From Streptomyces drozdowiczii (lineage in GTDB: Bacteria > Actinomycetota > Actinomycetes > Streptomycetales > Streptomycetaceae), in NCBI RefSeq assembly GCF_026167665.1, contig NZ_CP098740.1:992001-1056000 (forward strand): a stretch of DNA of 64,000 bases. The letters are read 5' to 3'. Position numbers and translations under genes: made by a program. Under the pieces are notes generated by a model. The model searched no databases and was not told the DNA's origin. It worked only from the letters and a program-made list of their open reading frames with translations. This document shows, piece by piece, positions 37,637-46,400 of the stretch; the first letter of the stretch is position 1; each line of letters opens with the position of its first letter.

Positions 37637-38434
37637 TTGAGGCAGCACGGCTTACCCGTCCCGGTGATCGACACCGGTCGGCCGCACTCCGCAAGGATCT
37701 ACGACTACCTGCTCGGCGGCAAGGACTACTACCGCGTGGACCAGCAGGCCGGTGACGAGCTCGTCGCCACCGCGGCCCAGGAGCGAGCCGGCGCCCGGGC
37801 CAACCGTGCCTTCCTGGAACGCGCCGTCCGCCACGTCGTCGGCGCGGGCCTGCGGCAGATCCTCGACATCGGCACCGGGCTGCCCCACTCCCCCAACGTG
37901 CACGAGGTCGCCCTCCAAGCGGCGCCCGATGTGCGCGTCGCCTACGTCGACAACGACCCGATCGTCACCGCGCACGCGGACGCCCTGCTGCGCAGCTCCG
38001 ACCTGGTCGGCGTCGCGCTCGCCGACCTCCGCGACCCGCGGGGCGTCGTGGAGCACCCCCAGGTCCGTGAGGTCATCGACTTCGACCGGCCCGTCGCCCT
38101 GGTCCTCACCTCGGTACTGCACTTCCTCACCGACGCGCAGGAACCCGAGCAGGCCGTCGCCGTCCTCCGCGACGCACTCCCGGCCGGCAGCTGCCTGGTG
38201 CTCTCGCACGCCACCGACGACTTCGCCGACTGCCGCGCGGCACAAGCCGTCTACGCCCACGCGACCACGCCCCTCACCCCGCGCTCCCACACGGAGATCG
38301 AGAAGTTCTTCGACGGCTTCGAGCTGCTGACGCCGGGCCTCGTGCCCGTCCCGTCCTGGCGGCCGGACGCACCCGTCGCGGCGCGACCGGCCACGATCGG
38401 CATCTACGGAGCGGTCGCCCGCAAGGCCGGCTGA
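37637..38434 (+). CDS. SAM-dependent methyltransferase (DUF574/Methyltransf_19 type) with a TTA codon
   Basis: A 265-residue class I methyltransferase of the family abundant in Streptomyces (DUF574). The opening is (RPHSARIYDYLLGGKDYYRVD), followed by the SAM-binding motif ILDIGTGLPHSPNVHEVA, acidic residue in VAYVDNDPIV and ALADLRDP. The substrate is unknown for most of the family. The TTG at 37637 has GGAG six bases upstream. Codon 6 is the rare leucine codon TTA (37652-37654), which needs the bldA tRNA, so production may be limited to later growth. Confidence 0.88.
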   Translation: MRQHGLPVPVIDTGRPHSARIYDYLLGGKDYYRVDQQAGDELVATAAQERAGARANRAFLERAVRHVVGAGLRQILDIGTGLPHSPNVHEVALQAAPDVRVAYVDNDPIVTAHADALLRSSDLVGVALADLRDPRGVVEHPQVREVIDFDRPVALVLTSVLHFLTDAQEPEQAVAVLRDALPAGSCLVLSHATDDFADCRAAQAVYAHATTPLTPRSHTEIEKFFDGFELLTPGLVPVPSWRPDAPVAARPATIGIYGAVARKAG

Positions 38435-38449
38435 GCGGCCGGCGCGCGG

Positions 38450-38983
38450 TCAGACCGCGCAGTGCGTCGGGCCGATGACTCCCTCGGTGCCGATCACCGT
38501 GACCACCTCCGTACGGTCGGCGGTACTGGCGGCTGCCGCGGTGCAGACGAGCTGCTGGCGGGCGGCTTCGGAAAGGCCGGTGACCGGCATGCCGATGGTG
38601 ACCTTCACCCCCACCGAGCTCAGCTCGATGGCCGCGCTCAACCCGCCGCCGGTGGGCAGCTCGGAGCGCAGTCCGGAGTCGCGCTCCGCCCGGGTGGGCC
38701 CCTGGAAGAGCAGATACAGCGCGGCGGACGCCCCGCTGAGCCCGTTGTCCGTCCAGGCCCCGCCGTCGACGCTCTCCGGAGGGCTCATGGTCCGGACGAC
38801 CGGCATCAACCGGGAGGCCGATGACGAGGACACGAAGTACACCAGGGCGCTGCGCCGGCCCCCCGAGGCCACCTCCACGGTCGCCGGTTCACCCGCTTCC
38901 ACGACGTCCGTCGCGCGGATCCCGCACCCGGTGGCGAGCAGCAGCACGGGCAGCAGCGCGCCGAGCAGACGCCCGCCCCTCAC
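38450..38983 (-). CDS. Lipoprotein downstream of a two-component system (AfsQ3-like position)
   Basis: A 177-residue lipoprotein with a lipobox LLATGC (Cys near residue 20) and a small mature domain rich in Ser, Ala, Val and Thr. Conserved-looking parts are SALVYFVSSSSASRLMPVVRTM, ALYLLFQGPTRAERDSGLRSELP and QQLVCTAAA; it resembles GerMN-type lipoproteins. The ATG overlaps the kinase stop by four bases. The order regulator-kinase-lipoprotein matches the S. coelicolor afsQ1-afsQ2-afsQ3 arrangement. It may modulate the sensor on the outer face of the membrane. Confidence 0.78.
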   Translation of the reverse strand: MRGGRLLGALLPVLLLATGCGIRATDVVEAGEPATVEVASGGRRSALVYFVSSSSASRLMPVVRTMSPPESVDGGAWTDNGLSGASAALYLLFQGPTRAERDSGLRSELPTGGGLSAAIELSSVGVKVTIGMPVTGLSEAARQQLVCTAAAASTADRTEVVTVIGTEGVIGPTHCAV

Positions 38984-40401
38984 CGCTCCCCCATCGGCAG
39001 CTCCACGGTGAACACCGCGCCGCCCCCGGGACGGTTCGCCGCACCCACCGTGCCCCCGTGCAGCCGTACGTTCTCCTGGGCGATCGCGAGACCGAGGCCG
39101 CTCCCCGCGGACCGGGTCCGGGCCGCGTCGGCCTTGTAGAACCGGTCGAAGATGTGCGGGAGCACCGCCGCGTCGATGCCCGGCCCGCTGTCCTCCACCT
39201 CCACGACGAGCCGGTCGCCCCCGCGTACGCGTACGGTGACGGGCTCGGCGCCGTGCCGCAGGGCGTTGCCGACCAGGTTGGCGACGACCACGTCGAAGCG
39301 GCGCGGATCGAGCACCGCCCGCACGTCGTCGGGCAGTTCGGTGGTGACCCGGTCCTCCCAGCGGCGGGCCTGGAGCGTCTTGCGTACGGTCTCGGCGACG
39401 TCCACCTCGTCCAGATGCAGCTCGGCGGCGCGGGCGTCGAAGCGGGATATCTCCATCAGGTCCTCGACCAGGGTGGCCAGTTTGCCGGTCTCCGTGCTGA
39501 TCAGGCGGACGGCGGCGGCGGTGTCGGGGCGCAGTTCACCGGCGTCCTCGTCCAGGACCTCGGTGACGGCGAGCATACCGGCGAGCGGGGTGCGCAGTTC
39601 GTGGGAGACGTCGGAGGCGAAGCGCCGGGCCCGCTCCTCGGCCCGGCGCAGCTCCTCGACGGACTCCTGGAGTTTCGTGGACGACTCGTTGAACGTCCAG
39701 GCGAGTTCGGCGAGTTCGTCGGAGCCGCGCACCGTGATCCGGGTGTCGAGTTCGCCCCGGCCGATGCCCGCCGCCGCCCGGCGCAGATCGCGGACCGGGC
39801 GCAGCACGCTGCGGGCGGCGAGCAGCGCGGGCACCAGGGCGACGAGCAGGGCGGGCAGGGCGCCGTCGCGGGCGGCGGTGACCATGGCGGCCACGTTGGC
39901 TTCCTCGTTGGACAGCGGCATCACGGCGTAGAGGACGAGGCCGGTGGGCTGTCTGCCGTCGCCCCGGTTGAAGAGGGCGGGCATGCCGACGGTCAGCCAG
40001 GGCTTGCCGTCCTTGACGACGCGCTGGAACGAGCCGTGGGTGTCGTCGCGGGTGGCCGCGCGCAGCCCGGCGGTGATCACCCCGGACGAGGACCGGTCCG
40101 ACGAGGAGGCCCGCAGCTTCCCGTACTCGGCGAACACGGTCCAGCCGCGCCCGCCGCCCGCCCGGGCGAGCTCCAGGCAGATGTGGCGCAGCTGCTCGCC
40201 GTCGACGGGGAGGCTGACGGACTGGGCGTTGATCCGGTCCCGGAACTGGGCGACGGCGGAGTCCTGAGCCTGCTGGAGGATCGCGGAGCGGGCCTCGCGA
40301 TAGGTGAGGGCGGCGGTGGTGCCCGCACTCACGGCCGCGACGAACAGGAACGCCGCGATCAGCCGGGTGCGGAGGCCGAGGCGGGCGGCGAGCGGTTTCA
40401 C
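38980..40401 (-). CDS. Sensor histidine kinase (AfsQ2-like)
   Basis: A 473-residue membrane kinase. It has two helices (about 10-32 and 180-200) around an extracytoplasmic sensor of about 145 residues, then a HAMP region, a dimerisation domain with phospho-acceptor histidine in SDVSHELRTPLAGM, and the ATPase domain with N box (NLVGNALRHG), DSGPGID, FYKAD and GSGLGLAI motifs. The GTG at 40401 overlaps the response-regulator stop by four bases (GTGA). The signal is unknown; since cell-wall genes follow, an envelope signal is plausible but not shown. Confidence 0.9.
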   Translation of the reverse strand: MKPLAARLGLRTRLIAAFLFVAAVSAGTTAALTYREARSAILQQAQDSAVAQFRDRINAQSVSLPVDGEQLRHICLELARAGGGRGWTVFAEYGKLRASSSDRSSSGVITAGLRAATRDDTHGSFQRVVKDGKPWLTVGMPALFNRGDGRQPTGLVLYAVMPLSNEEANVAAMVTAARDGALPALLVALVPALLAARSVLRPVRDLRRAAAGIGRGELDTRITVRGSDELAELAWTFNESSTKLQESVEELRRAEERARRFASDVSHELRTPLAGMLAVTEVLDEDAGELRPDTAAAVRLISTETGKLATLVEDLMEISRFDARAAELHLDEVDVAETVRKTLQARRWEDRVTTELPDDVRAVLDPRRFDVVVANLVGNALRHGAEPVTVRVRGGDRLVVEVEDSGPGIDAAVLPHIFDRFYKADAARTRSAGSGLGLAIAQENVRLHGGTVGAANRPGGGAVFTVELPMGER

Positions 40402-41081
40402 GTAAGGGGCCCGAAGCGGTAGCCGAAGCCTCGGACGGTCTGGATGTAGCGGGGGCTGCCCGGGACGTCCTCGATCTTCTGGCGGAGGCGGCGGACGCAG
40501 GCGTCGACCAGGCGGGCGTCGCCGTGGTAGCTGTGCTCCCATACGTGTTCCAGGAGCTGCTGGCGGCTGAAGACCTGTTCGGGCGAGGCCGAGAGGTGGA
40601 GCAGCAGCTTCAGTTCGGAGGGGGCGAGGAGCAGCCGTTCACCGGCCTTGGCGACGGCGAGGCCCGCGCGGTCGACGGCCAGTGCGCCGTGCGACTCGAT
40701 GCCGCCGCGCCCGGCGGGAACGGCGAGGCGGCGCAGCACGGCCCGGATGCGGGCCTCGATGACCTCGGTACGGGCGGGCTTGACGATGTAGTCGTCGGCC
40801 CCGGCCTCCAGGCCCACGACGACGTCGAAGTCGTCGCCGCGCGCGGTCAGCATGATCACCGGGAGCTGGCTGGTCTCGCGGATGCGGCGGCAGACCTGGA
40901 CGCCGTTCATTCCGGGCAGCATCAGGTCGAGGAGGACCAGGTCCGGCCGGAAGTCGCCGAGTGCGGCGAGCCCGGCCTCGCCGGTGGCGACGGCCCGTAT
41001 CTCGTGGCCGCGCCTGCGCAGGCCCAGCTCGACCCCTTCGCGTACCGAGGGGTCGTCTTCTATCAGGAGCACGCGAGGCAT
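40398..41081 (-). CDS. OmpR-family response regulator (AfsQ1-like)
   Basis: A 227-residue regulator: receiver domain with acidic pair (IEDD, 8-10), phospho-acceptor Asp52 (LLDLMLPG), Thr79 and Lys101, and a C-terminal winged helix (about 130-225; recognition region ARLVDACVRRLRQKIED). The sequence resembles AfsQ1 of S. coelicolor in the receiver and in the spacing of the wing, but no sigQ gene is adjacent, so it may be a paralogue. It would activate or repress genes after phosphorylation by the kinase encoded next to it. Confidence 0.9.
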   Translation of the reverse strand: MPRVLLIEDDPSVREGVELGLRRRGHEIRAVATGEAGLAALGDFRPDLVLLDLMLPGMNGVQVCRRIRETSQLPVIMLTARGDDFDVVVGLEAGADDYIVKPARTEVIEARIRAVLRRLAVPAGRGGIESHGALAVDRAGLAVAKAGERLLLAPSELKLLLHLSASPEQVFSRQQLLEHVWEHSYHGDARLVDACVRRLRQKIEDVPGSPRYIQTVRGFGYRFGPLT

Positions 41082-41141
41082 GGCGTCAGTATCCCAGCGA
41101 TCAAGGAATGGATTCGAACGGGCGGGCGGGTACGGGCCGGT

Positions 41142-42836
41142 TCAGCCGCGCCGCAGCCGGCCCCGGAAGGCGTTCAGCGCAGCGCTCACCTCGGTCAGCC
41201 GCAGCGGTCGGGCCAGCCCCGCCACGACCAGCGCGAGGACGGCCGTCCCGGCGCCCAGCGCGGCGAAGTCCCCGAGGCCCGAGCCCTCCGTGTCGACGGC
41301 GCGGGCCGCCCCGTACGCCAGCGCCCCGGCCGGCACACACGCGACGACCAGCCGCACATGCGCCCATACCCCGGGCGAGCGGCCGAGCGAGGGGCGCGGC
41401 GTGCCGCGCGGGGAGAGCCTGCGGTGCAGCACGTACGCGGTGACGGCGAAGCCGGTGAGCAGGGCCACGGAGTACGCGCCCGCCATGCCGGTCACCGCCC
41501 AGCGCGCGGGCAGCGTCAGATAGGCGACGACCGAGAGCCCGGCGTTGAGGGCGGCGATGACCAGGTTCAGCAGGAACGGGGTGCGGGTGTCGCTCATCGC
41601 GTAGAACCCGCGCGAGAGCACGTACTGCCCGGAGAAGGCGATGAGCCCGGGGGCGAACGCGGCCATCATGCCCGCCATCACCGTGATGTCCGCCGGGCCG
41701 GTGCGCCCGTAGCCGAAGACCGAGCCCATCACCCAGGGCGCGAGCGCCAGCAGCAGGGCGGCGGCCGGGACCACCACGGCCGCGGAGGTGCGCAGCGCGT
41801 ACGAGAGGTCCCGCCGCACCCCGGCGAGGTCGCCGCCGGCCGCCGCCCGGCTCATGCGCGGCATCAGCGCGGTGACGAGGCTGACGGTCACGATGCCCTG
41901 CGGGACGACCCACAGCTGATAGGCGTAGCTGTACGCGGTGTAGCCGGCGCCGCCCGCGAGGTGCTGGTCCACGGCGTGCTGGCCGCTCGCGGTGGAGAGG
42001 CGGGTGATCACCCAGTAGGCGACCTGGTTGGTGAGGACGAGCATGACGAGCCAGCCGGCGGCCCGCAGCGGCCGGGTCAGTCCGCTGCCGCGCCAGTCGA
42101 ACCGGGGCCGCCAGCGGAACTTCGCGGCGCGCAGCGAGGGCACCAGGGCGAGGCTCTGCACGGCGATGCCCGCCGTCGTGCCCCAGCCCAGCCACTGCGC
42201 CTGCGCGGAGCTGAGGGTCCCGCCGGAGTCCGCCGCCGTCCAGAGGTAGAGCCCGAACACGGCGATGATCACGAGGTTGTTGAGGACCGGCGTCCACATC
42301 ATCGCGCCGAACCGGTCGCGGGCGTTGAGGACTTGGCCCAGGAGCGTGAAGAGGCCGTAGAAGAGGATCTGCGGCAGGCAGTAGCGGGCCAGGGCGATGG
42401 TGAGTTCGGCCTGCTCGCCGTCGTAGGTGGGGGCGTACACCTGGATGATCAGCGGTGCGCCGAGGACGGCGAGCGCGGTGAGGGCGAGGAGGCCCACCGT
42501 GCACAGGGTGAGCAGGCGGTCGGTGTACGCGGCCCCGCCGTCGCCGTGTTCCCTGGCTGCGCGGACCAGCTCGGGCACGAAGACCGCGTTGAGGGCGCCG
42601 CCGATGAGCAGGATGTAGAGGATGTTGGGCACGGTGTTGGCGACCGAGTAGCCGTCGGCCCGCAGTCCGGTGCCGAGCGCGGCGACGACGACCGCCGAGC
42701 GTATGAACCCCGTGGCCCGCGAGACGATCGACCCGGCGGCCATCACGGCGCCGCTGCGCAGCACCGAGCCGGAGCCGCGCGCGCCGCTCTCCTCGGGGGC
42801 GGCCGCCGCCTCCGAGGCGGTCCCGGCGGCCGTCAC
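41142..42836 (-). CDS. murJ: MurJ/MviN-family lipid II flippase
   Basis: A 564-residue polytopic membrane protein of the MOP superfamily. The first helix region has (GSIVSRATGFIRSAVVVAALG), the MurJ signature, and about 14 helices follow; PNILYILLIGGALNAVFVPEL is typical of MurJ. It moves lipid II across the membrane for peptidoglycan synthesis. There is no pseudokinase C-terminal extension as in mycobacterial MviN, and the main MurJ of an actinomycete is often longer. This may therefore be an accessory paralogue. The GTG at 42836 overlaps the FemX stop by four bases (GTGA). Confidence 0.85.
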   Translation of the reverse strand: MTAAGTASEAAAAPEESGARGSGSVLRSGAVMAAGSIVSRATGFIRSAVVVAALGTGLRADGYSVANTVPNILYILLIGGALNAVFVPELVRAAREHGDGGAAYTDRLLTLCTVGLLALTALAVLGAPLIIQVYAPTYDGEQAELTIALARYCLPQILFYGLFTLLGQVLNARDRFGAMMWTPVLNNLVIIAVFGLYLWTAADSGGTLSSAQAQWLGWGTTAGIAVQSLALVPSLRAAKFRWRPRFDWRGSGLTRPLRAAGWLVMLVLTNQVAYWVITRLSTASGQHAVDQHLAGGAGYTAYSYAYQLWVVPQGIVTVSLVTALMPRMSRAAAGGDLAGVRRDLSYALRTSAAVVVPAAALLLALAPWVMGSVFGYGRTGPADITVMAGMMAAFAPGLIAFSGQYVLSRGFYAMSDTRTPFLLNLVIAALNAGLSVVAYLTLPARWAVTGMAGAYSVALLTGFAVTAYVLHRRLSPRGTPRPSLGRSPGVWAHVRLVVACVPAGALAYGAARAVDTEGSGLGDFAALGAGTAVLALVVAGLARPLRLTEVSAALNAFRGRLRRG

Positions 42837-43996
42837 CGGCGTGCCAGGTACGCCTGGAACGCCCGGTACAACGTGTTGTTGGCGGCTCCGCCCACCGATG
42901 TCTCCCACTCTCCGAGGGTCTCCACGACCTCCCCGCCGGTGCCCAGCTTCCAGCGCAGCAGCCCGAAGGGCCGGTCGTGGGGATCGAGGGTGGAGGATAC
43001 CCCGCGCATGTCGTAGACCTCCGCGCCGCCGGCGAGGGCGTCGCACATCATCTGCCACTGGAGGGCGTTGCTGGGGCGGACCTCGCGGCGGTGGTCGGCG
43101 GAGGCGCCCGTCTGGTACCAGACCCGCCGTCCGGTGCTGATCATGGTGTGGGCGGCCAGGATCTCGCCGTCGTGCACGGCGAGGCAGAGCTTCATCCGGC
43201 CGGGCTCCTCGGCGTTGAGCGCGGCGTACTGGCGCTGGTAGTAGCCGAGGGAGCGGCCGAGCCGGAAGCCGTCGCGCTCCTCGGTGATCCTCAGCAGCCG
43301 GTGGAAATCGGGCAGTTCGGCAGCGCTCCCGGTCACGATCCGCACCCCGGCCTTCTGCGCGCGGCGGACGTTGCGGCGCCACTCCTGGTTGAGCCCGGAC
43401 CACAGGTCCTCGGTGGTGCGTCCGGCGAGCGGCACCCGGAACACGTACCGGGGCTGGGCGTCCGCGTCGTCGCCGTCCCCGCCGCAGCGCCGCCAGCCGC
43501 GGGCCCGCAGCCGGTCGGCCACGGCGGCGCCGAGCGGGTCGACCTCGCTCGCCAGGACGTCGCCGACGGAGCGCCCGGGGCCGGCGGCGGCCTTGAGGCG
43601 GGCGCCGGTCCAGCGGCGGTAGGCGGGGCTTGGTCCGATGCGGACGGCGAAGGCCCCGGCCGCGCGCAGGTGCGCGAGAAGGGGGCGCAGCCACCGGTCC
43701 ATTCCGGGGTCGGCCCAGTCGGCGGCCGGGCCCTCCGGGAGATAGGCGAAGTATTTCCGGGTGCCCGGGAATTGCCGGTAGAGGACGAGCGCGCTGCCCT
43801 TCAGGGTGCCGTCGTCGTCGTGCCAGCCGAGCCCTTCCGAGGACCAGCCCTCTTTCACCCCGGCCCAGGAGGGGTACTGGAGGAAGCTGGCGTCGGCCCG
43901 CGTGGCCAGGTGGGCGCGGTGCTCGTCCACGGTGAGGCCGTGTATGCGCAGGTCCCGTTCCCTGCTGCGTTCTCCGGTCGCGAGCAGCGCTGACAT
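42833..43996 (-). CDS. femX: FemX/FemAB-type aminoacyltransferase (peptidoglycan branch)
   Basis: A 387-residue protein of two GNAT-like halves, typical of the FemABX family. Parts such as FLQYPSWAGVKEGWSSEG, LNQEWRRNVRRAQKAGV and SNALQWQMMCDALAGGAEVYDMRG fit that family. It adds the bridge amino acid (glycine in Streptomyces) from aminoacyl-tRNA to lipid II. Placement directly before murJ fits: one enzyme builds the branch, the other flips the product. The ATG at 43996 has a GGGAGG ribosome site. Confidence 0.82.
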   Translation of the reverse strand: MSALLATGERSRERDLRIHGLTVDEHRAHLATRADASFLQYPSWAGVKEGWSSEGLGWHDDDGTLKGSALVLYRQFPGTRKYFAYLPEGPAADWADPGMDRWLRPLLAHLRAAGAFAVRIGPSPAYRRWTGARLKAAAGPGRSVGDVLASEVDPLGAAVADRLRARGWRRCGGDGDDADAQPRYVFRVPLAGRTTEDLWSGLNQEWRRNVRRAQKAGVRIVTGSAAELPDFHRLLRITEERDGFRLGRSLGYYQRQYAALNAEEPGRMKLCLAVHDGEILAAHTMISTGRRVWYQTGASADHRREVRPSNALQWQMMCDALAGGAEVYDMRGVSSTLDPHDRPFGLLRWKLGTGGEVVETLGEWETSVGGAANNTLYRAFQAYLARR

Positions 43997-44223
43997 GTCG
44001 GTGGCCCTCCCCCTCGTGGGCCCCGCCGTCTGCTCTGCGGGGCTGCACAGGATGCTCACAGCGGTCCGTGACGGGTCCGCGCGCCGAATGTGACCGGACG
44101 ATGACCGTTGCGCTGCGCTTCCCGTCACACAAAAGAATTCCTGCTTTTCCGCGGATTCACGGAACTTAGGCTCCGGTGCGTTCCTCTTCACCGATGACCG
44201 AACACGGCTCTGGAGGCTTTCCG

Positions 44224-45441
44224 TTGATTCCCGCATTCCTGATACCGGCGCGCCCGCAGCGCCGCGCCCGGCTCGCGCTGATCGCCGGCTGCGCGGTGCT
44301 CGGCGTCACCCTCACGGCCTGTTCCGGCGGGGCCTCCGCTTCGGACCGCGATGCCGGCAAGAACGGAGACGCGGCTCCCTCGAAGGCGGCGGCGGCCTCC
44401 ATCTCGGTCAACCTGCACGGCACATCGGCCGCCGCGGGGAAGCCGGTCACGGTGACCCTGGCGGCCGGGAAGCTGAGTGAGGTGACCGTCTCGGCCGGGA
44501 AGGACGGCATGCTCAGCGGCCGGATATCCGCCGACGGGCGGACCTGGACGTCCGACCGGGCGGCGGCGCCGGGCACCGCGTACCGGGTGGAGGCGCGCGA
44601 CTCCTCGGGCGGCAGCGACACGGCCTCGTTCACGACGAAGGCGGCCGACAAGGTGAACAAGCTGACGCTGGCGCCGGGCAAGAACACGACGGTGGGCATC
44701 GCGCAGCCGCTGTCGATCGTGTTCGACAACCCGGTCAAGGACAAGGCGGCCGTCGAGAAGGCCCTCAAGGTGTCCACCTCGAACCACACCGAGGGCTCCT
44801 GGGGCTGGCTGCGCGACTACTCGGGCCGCGACCGCGTCGACTGGCGCCCGAAGGAGTACTGGAAGTCCGGGACGCGCATCACGCTCGACGCCGAGCTGAA
44901 CGGCGTCGACTCGGGCCAGGGCGGCGGCTTCTTCGTACGGGACTACGCGACGACCTTCACGGTGGGCGCGAGCCAGGTGGTGAAGGTGGACCTGGACCGG
45001 CACCGGCTGGCGCTCCAGCGGGACGGGCGCACGGTCATGGACGTGCCGGTGTCGGGCGGTACCCCGGGCGGCGACAAGCGGTCGTGGCGGGGGACGGCCG
45101 TGCTGATGGCGAAGGAGGGCACGATCAACATGCGCTCCGAGACGGTGGGCCTGGGCCACACGTACGACAAGATGGTCGACTACTCGATGCGGCTGACCTG
45201 GTCGGGCATGTACGCGCACGCGGCGCCGTGGAACGCGGCGTACTTCGGGCGGGCCAACCACAGTTCGGGATGTGTCGGGATGAGCGACGCGGACGCCGCC
45301 GCCCTCTACCGGCAAGCCCATGTCGGCGACCCGTTCGAGATCACGGGTGCGGAGACCAAGGGCACGGTCGCGGAGGGCAACGGCTACGGGGCGTGGAACG
45401 TCTCGTGGGACGAGTGGCAGACGAGGAGCGCCCTCGGCTGA
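44224..45441 (+). CDS. L,D-transpeptidase lipoprotein with Ig-like domains
   Basis: A 405-residue exported enzyme that cross-links peptidoglycan by 3-3 bonds. A lipobox TACSG gives lipid-attached Cys near residue 35. One or two Ig-like domains follow (about 65-245), then a YkuD catalytic domain (about 250-380) with catalytic cysteine in HSSGCVGM. The TTG at 44224 has GGAGG seven bases upstream. A longer ATG reading from 44176 or 44194 lacks a site. It is divergent from FemX and belongs with it in a cell-wall cluster. Confidence 0.88.
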   Translation: MIPAFLIPARPQRRARLALIAGCAVLGVTLTACSGGASASDRDAGKNGDAAPSKAAAASISVNLHGTSAAAGKPVTVTLAAGKLSEVTVSAGKDGMLSGRISADGRTWTSDRAAAPGTAYRVEARDSSGGSDTASFTTKAADKVNKLTLAPGKNTTVGIAQPLSIVFDNPVKDKAAVEKALKVSTSNHTEGSWGWLRDYSGRDRVDWRPKEYWKSGTRITLDAELNGVDSGQGGGFFVRDYATTFTVGASQVVKVDLDRHRLALQRDGRTVMDVPVSGGTPGGDKRSWRGTAVLMAKEGTINMRSETVGLGHTYDKMVDYSMRLTWSGMYAHAAPWNAAYFGRANHSSGCVGMSDADAAALYRQAHVGDPFEITGAETKGTVAEGNGYGAWNVSWDEWQTRSALG

Positions 45442-45527
45442 CCGGTCCGCCGGCGCGCAGCTGACCTTCTTCCCGCGTGCGAGAAGTGATCACCGGCTGC
45501 TGCCGGGCGGACCCCGCTCCCGTCCGT

Positions 45528-46400
45528 CTACCGCCCTCCCGGCATCAGCGTGCCGGGCTGTGCCGGTCCGACGCCCACCGCCTCCGTCTTCGGATTGCGC
45601 CGTTGCCGCCTCGCCACCCAGGTGGCGAACCAGGAGAGCAGCATGCACATCCCGATGTAGATCGGTGAGATCACCATCACCACGGGGATGAAAGGCAGAT
45701 CGTAGTCCAAATTGGAGGCGATGAGCTTGCCCGCGTGGAGGAATTCCTCGTACGTGATGAGGTAGCCGAGCGAGGTGTCCTTCAGGGCCACCACCAGCTG
45801 GCTGATGATGGTGGGCAGCATCGCGCGGATCGCCTGCGGCGCCAGGACGAAGGTGGTGACCTGCGTCTTCCGCATGCCCAGCGCGTACGCCGCCTCGCGC
45901 TGGCCGCGCTCCACGGAGTTGATGCCGGTACGGAACACCTCGGCGAGCACCGAGCCGTTGTAGAGCGTCAGCCCGGCGACCAGCGCGGGCAGCGGCTGCA
46001 CCTTCAGCGCCACGAAGATGAAGAAGATCATCACCAGCACGGGCATGGCGCGGAAGAACTCGACGAGGACCGTCGCCACCCAGCGCACCGGGCGGTGTTC
46101 GGACAGCCGCCCCACCGCGAGGACGGCCCCGAGCGCCAGCGAGAGGACGGCGGCGTACGCGAACGCCTTGAGGGTGTTGCCGAGTCCGCGCAGCAGGAGT
46201 TCCTGGATGCCCTTGTACTCGAAGGGCGTCCACTTGGCGCTGGTGAACTGGTCGGTGTCGAAGAGGAGATAGATCACCCAGCCGATCAGGGCGAGGATGA
46301 GGACCGTGGACAGGACTCCGTAGAGGCGGTGCCGTTTACGGGTGTGCGGTCCCGGGATGTCGTACAGGGCGTTGGCGGTGGGGGCGGAGTGGGCGGTCAT
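45528..46400 (-). CDS. gluD: Glutamate-type ABC transporter permease GluD
   Basis: A 290-residue polar-amino-acid permease (HisM type). There is a cytoplasmic N-terminus, then about five helices with the EAA loop near residue 170 (REAAYALGMRKTQVTTFVLAPQ). It pairs with GluC. Its ATG overlaps the gluC stop by four bases. It is the last gene of the four-gene operon, which ends here facing the L,D-transpeptidase gene. Confidence 0.9.
   Translation of the reverse strand: MTAHSAPTANALYDIPGPHTRKRHRLYGVLSTVLILALIGWVIYLLFDTDQFTSAKWTPFEYKGIQELLLRGLGNTLKAFAYAAVLSLALGAVLAVGRLSEHRPVRWVATVLVEFFRAMPVLVMIFFIFVALKVQPLPALVAGLTLYNGSVLAEVFRTGINSVERGQREAAYALGMRKTQVTTFVLAPQAIRAMLPTIISQLVVALKDTSLGYLITYEEFLHAGKLIASNLDYDLPFIPVVMVISPIYIGMCMLLSWFATWVARRQRRNPKTEAVGVGPAQPGTLMPGGR

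Noticed and set aside
40398..41081. Direct naming of the response regulator as AfsQ1 or CseB
   Set aside because: The sequence resembles AfsQ1 but no sigQ or sigE gene is adjacent; the orthologue assignment cannot be made without comparison.
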